Origin: Metaphire vulgaris
Taxonomy: Eukaryota > Annelida > Clitellata > Crassiclitellata > Megascolecidae
Assembly (NCBI GenBank): GCA_018105865.1
Contig: CM030834.1
Location: 7,915,168 to 7,979,167, forward strand
Direction of reading: 5' to 3'
Length of the DNA: 64,000 bases
Shown piece by piece: positions 38,128-44,100 of this stretch (its first letter is position 1; the number at the start of each line of letters is the position of its first letter). The translations under genes were made by a program, and so were the position numbers. The notes beneath the pieces are model-generated. The model was not told the DNA's origin, made no database searches, and saw only the letters and a list, made by a program, of their open reading frames with translations.

Positions 38128-41100
38128 TATCATCATCATTACTATAATCATAACCATCATCATCAGTCTTCTTTCAGAAGCTGAAGTTAAGGTAATGGGA
38201 TGAACGATATGATTCCAGATGAGTCGGTCTGTTCTTATTCTTAGTGCTTATGTTAATATATCATGCTGGTCATCTTTTCTGGTCTTCTTTCTGTTCATCG
38301 TGTATTTGATTAATCTCTTCTTTTTTTTTCTTTGGATATTACCATGTTGAGTGCTCTTTGCAAAGACCCTTGATTGATTCTTTGGATATGTCCTAAGAGG
38401 CAACAGCTTTTATCACTGGCACATTTCTAAACCTCTTTTGGTGTTTAATAGCTCTTCAACACTCCTGATATGTTGCTTTAATTCTCTTACCATTTTTCAT
38501 TGTAATCCACCTTTCATGTCCATTTTTCCATCAGCAGCCATGTTGATTCTTGTTCCACATTTAACGTGATTTTTGTTTTTGCTTTCATTGAGACAATGAT
38601 TGCATTTTTGCTTACTGCCTGAATCTGTTCTACCAGTTCTTGTAGTTCCTTTTCATTTATTGCTAGTAGCACCTTGTTCTGTATTATTTGGTTCAGTTCC
38701 AACAGGTCTTTTTCTGCTTAGGACTTAATTCGTTTCTTGCCTTGACCCATGCATTCAATAGTCCATTGTACCAAGTGGAAAGGGTTACTATTAACCAAGG
38801 CCTAAATACTTAATTTATATGTGGTCTTAATTCATAAATTTTCAAGTAGTACATGTGAGTGGTTAATATATTTTATGCCATGAGATCCATAAAAAGATGA
38901 TGTGTATGTTTTATGTTAGCTGGAAGGAATTGATATTGATGCTGCATTGGAAAGATATGCTAACAAAGGTGACTGGGCCAAAGCAATTAGCATTGCAGAG
39001 AAGAAAGTAGGTTTCCATTGTTCTTTTCATAGTTGTTCCACAGAGCTTTGCTTATATTTAATTAATAATTAATTAATGAGGACTTTGATGCTGAGATGAG
39101 CATATTTTTATTTTTGATTTAGATTAAACTTTTGGGGATCAACTTACTGTTCAGTTGTTTTGTTAATTACCCTGTTATTAGGTATGATCAGTGGTTATTA
39201 ATTTGCAGAAATTTAAAAGTGGTTGTTGCTTGTATTTTAGAGTCCAAAGTTGTTGCACAAGTATGTTGCACAATATGCTGCCAATCTGATTACAAGTGGC
39301 AAAGTGGTTGAGGCTTTGGGATTATATGTTCAGCATGGCGCTCCTGCGTTGACATCAGTAGGATTTCACTTCACTTGGTTATTTTTTTAAATGCAAATGT
39401 AATTCCTACTTGCCGGTATACATAGCACTTTGTTAATAAGCATCAGCATAAGACATTACACCGGCATAAAACATTATTCCTGGGCACTCACAAGTCCATT
39501 GTGCAGAGTTGATATTAATATTGACTCTGCACCAATGGCTGCACCAATGGCCTTGTGAGTGCCCAGGAATCAAACCCAGATTGATGGCTCATGGGGTTGA
39601 CACTCTGCCAACTGAGACATTGAAGCAGTTTATATGTATTAAATACTGGCCATCCTCAATTTCCTCATAGTATCTGCTATTGTTGTAATATAGCAGAAAT
39701 TGTAAATATTTGAGCTTTATTCACTAGATTGTTTGTGTGTCCATTGAATCGCTATAAATATATAATTATAGCATTATTTCATATTTTCAAGTGGTTTAGG
39801 AGGCATTAGCCTGTTTGAGAACCGCTATAAATACTCTTAACATTTATTAACTCAGTTTTCCTAGATTACATTTGAATCCATTCATTGTTTCCACTATTAC
39901 TGCCTTTTCATCCAAACTGTTCAATAAATCCTCAACCTTGGCACTAAAAAATTGTTTTTTTGGTCCCACGCTTTTTTCGCAGAATTTACATTTGTGGTCT
40001 CTGATAATGCTGTAGTGAGGTTATAAAAAGAATCGCTCAACTGGCGAATCTACTTTCCCTGTCATTATTTTGTATGTTTTTATTAAATCTACTCTTTCTC
40101 TCTTCTACTTTGTAATGTTTTCAATCCACAATATTGAAGTCGTTTTCATAGCTTAAATTATGGCATCCATTGACCATCTTTGTTGCTTGTCTTTGAACTT
40201 TTCTAAAAGCTCTGTCTTTTTTAAAGAGTGGATTCCATGCCTGAACACAGTATTCTAGATGAGACCGTACTAATGTCTTACATAATTTCACAATTATCTA
40301 TTTATCTCGACTCACTGTTGTTCCCTTTAATATTCCTAACATCCAGTTGACCTTTTTTTTGATGTCCTTGTACATTGCCGAGATGGAGGTATACTTCTTT
40401 GGATGATCCCCCCAAGTCTCTTTCTTGTGGTGGTTAGGACTTTTACCCTAAAGCATTCAGTATTCAGCACCAGGATTGAATTTTCTCATGTGCATTCTGT
40501 GTAATCAAAGTTAAAATAGACCACATAATTATAAGTTAGAAAAGCTCATTATCAGCTATAAAAATCAAATCAGACTTTAGCTGCATACTAAAGCAAATCC
40601 TTGCCAAGAAGTGAAAACCTTTTGAGGTATATCATGGGACTGTTGCATGTCTGTCTAAGTTGGCATGTATTTCATATGATTAGAAGATAGTCATTACCAC
40701 TGGTATTATATATCCTTATTTATTGGTTCATTTTCAAAATATTTATGGGACTGTGTTCCATTCATGTTGTTAAGCTGCTGAGTAATATCTGCATTAACTT
40801 AGACAAACTATCTACTTTCACTGTACATGATGCCTGACGTAATAATCGGCATCTTTTTTGTCATTTTATTTTATTCACAATTTTGAAGTTTTGTTATTCT
40901 TATTTTATCATAGTTTTGACCCTTTGCATTTGCTTTCTTAGAACTTCAACATCTATCGTCATATCTTCAATGGTGTTGTTGAACTGCCAGGCACAAATAA
41001 TGCTCAATCATATAAATTATGGTCTGATCTAAGGGATGTCTTATCAGATCTGGTGAGCAGCATGAGTCAATAGATCATTTTATTTTGAGAATGTGTGTAT

Positions 41101-44100
41101 TGTAAATCAAATATTAGACGATTTTATCACATAAATTAATTTAAAGAAGCCAATGTTAAATTATTGTGTAATCGTTTAATGCAGTATTTATTAAAATTTA
41201 ATCATTAAAGTCATCATCTTTGTGTTCTAGTTCTTATTAACTTTTGCTCTTTTTCTTCTTCATCTTTATCTCTTTGTACAATTCTTTTTGTTCTTATTGC
41301 CATCACACAGGCCCGCCAGAACGAATTTTCATCAGAGGGTGCAGATTTTCTCCAGATAAAAGCAGTAGCATCATTTCACACTTTTCTTTGGGGCAAGATA
41401 ATTGTTTGCAAATTTTCGGCAAATGTTGGCAATTTTATGGCCAATTTTAGCAATTTTTGGCTAATTTTAGCAAATTTTTTGCGATTTTTTGCACATTTTT
41501 GCAAATGTTGGCAATTTTGGACCAATTTTGGCAATTTTTGGGCCAGTTTTAGCAAATTTTGGCAATTTGACGAATTTTAGCCGAAAGGGGGTGCAGCCCA
41601 TCTTCTTTCCAGGGGGTGCACTGCACCCCCTACATTTTTCCAGGGGGTACAGCTGCACCCCCACTTGCGGCGGGCCTGCCATCACAGTAATTTTTTATAC
41701 CTCTACTAATGTGCAAAAATTTGTAAAATATTACAATGGCTTTTGGTAAATTTTGCTGAAATTACAAATTTATAAATTTTGTGGAAAATTACAATCCAAC
41801 TCATCAAAACTACCCAGTAAGCCTGAGTGCAGTTTTGAATCTGAAGTTTTTGTGAATTGTCGACATGAGTTGTGCTGCCAACCAACATAATTTTTTGTCA
41901 TATGTTATGGAAAGCAGCTTTTCTGCAGAATTTGTTGTATATACAAAATTTTGCATACATTTTTGATATTGCAGAAGATATTGTGACATAGAATTTTATC
42001 TGACAATCTGTAATTTTTGAAATGTTGTTATTGTTGTCATAATTTTCATAATTTAATTTATATGGATTGCATTGGCTGAACAAGAGGCTATATATTCCTC
42101 CTAATGAATTGCCAATCTGTGCCCACTGATATTTTTTACATAATTATCTAATCAACGACAAAGTCTTATTAAACATGCTTGTCTCTATAGATGGCAGGTG
42201 ACAATGATTGCCCAATTACTTATAATTGATCTGCAGCTTTTGCTTATTAATTTTTCTGATAGTTTTGCTTGCCCTTCTGGTAGACAACCCATACATTAAA
42301 TTGAAAACATTTTGATTTTGCAGTGCCACAATTTATCTCAAGCGTCGCAGGCGAATAGTCACGAAGCTCAGGAATTTGAAACCAAGTTGACAATTGCACA
42401 TTACTATGCAACCCGATCTGCGGTCATGCCCAGCAGTTCGCTTGCCAGCATAGCAGCAAAGCTATCCGTGTCCCTGTTGCGCCATTCCGATATAATACCG
42501 GCCGACAAAGCTTTCTACGAGGCAGGCATGATGTGCAAGGTAGTAGAACATTTAGCATCCTCCTCTATTGTACCAAATGCCAGTGAATGATGAATTGCTT
42601 TTGGTGTAATAAACTGTGAGATGCAGGACATTGCATTTCTTTCACATCTAATAAATGACTATCTAGAAAGCATGTTAAATAAACAAGAAACGTGTGTTGC
42701 TGATTATTTCAAAGTGTGCAAATTGGTAAATATTGATAGGTGTTAAGTGCAATTGATGTATTGACCAATGGCCATACAGTGGCATGGGAAATTTAAAATG
42801 GGTCCCTTGAGAGTAGACAAACTTTGGATTCCTAAGCTGCACATTTATTACTACTGTAGTAATTTCTCATAATATATTAGTCTGTCTAATGAACTGTACC
42901 AAATTTGGACCACAGCTCAATAATTAAATAACTTGAGCATGAATGCTGTAACTGTGACCTATAGCCCCTCCCCTCCGAGATAGAGATAATTTCCAGGGCC
43001 TCATTTTGTAGCCCATTATACAACTGGTTTAGTACTGTAAGGGAGATCAAGTTTATCATACTCGAGCAAATGTTTCTACAAAATTCTTATTTGTATTAAG
43101 CAGACAGGCAGATATTTTGTGATAGAACTGTTCTGTGACTTGTGTCGCTTAAATTTCACTTTATATATGCACAGACAATTGGACACGAAGACATGGCATG
43201 CGTCTTCCTTAACAGATACCTTGATTTGGTTGAGGTAGGAAAACAGAACAAATACTCCTCCCTTCTCGTCTGATTAATTATTATTTATTAGAGAGTCAGA
43301 ATTTGTTTGACTTATATTTAAATGATTACTGGAGCTTTGGAATTCTTGTTTGTGCATTGCATCATTTCTAGCTTACTCCATTTTTAGTTTACTCTAGCAA
43401 GAATTCTGAACTGTAGGCTAATGATCTTTTTTCAAAAAGTATTTAAGTATATTATGCTGCAAGAGTAATCCTGTGTGTGTGTGTTTTGTGTGTGTGTGTT
43501 ATTCTCTTGATTGTATTATGCAGTATTCTGTTACAATTTAGGCGATTGAAGATGAGTCATTAGAAGTTGATCAAGAGGATATAAGAGATACAGACATTCC
43601 ACTTGAAATTCCTCTTCCAAAGAAACTCTATGTATCGGTCAGTTTTTTTACCTTTTGCTTGCATATTACTTTTATTGAACCTTAATCTGAACTCCATACA
43701 GTATCTATTATCTATGCAGTGTACAGCAAAATCAGTCCTTTCATCTTGAACTTATGCCATCATCATCATCATCATCATCATCAGTGTTTCTGTCTCTCGA
43801 CAGGTCCAGGTATTCAGTTTCTCCACTCCGATCGATTGCTTGCTTCTTCTTTGAGTTCCTGATATTTTTTATTCATCATCCACTCCAACATCATCTTTCT
43901 CGGTCTACCTCTCACTCTCTTTCCCTCCATTTTTCCTTCGATTATTGTTCTTAGTAGAGAGTCATGCCGGAGGACATGTCCCATCCAATTTCTCTGCCTT
44001 TTCCGGATTGTATCTATCAGGCTTCTTTCTTCCTCTATCTCCTTCATGACTTCCTCGTTTGTTTTATGCTCTATGTATTCTACTTTTAGCATTTTCCTCC

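Noticed and set aside
39540..39625. Possible tRNA gene
   Set aside because: A and B boxes are present, but there is no acceptor stem or complete cloverleaf and the hairpin extension marks a SINE.
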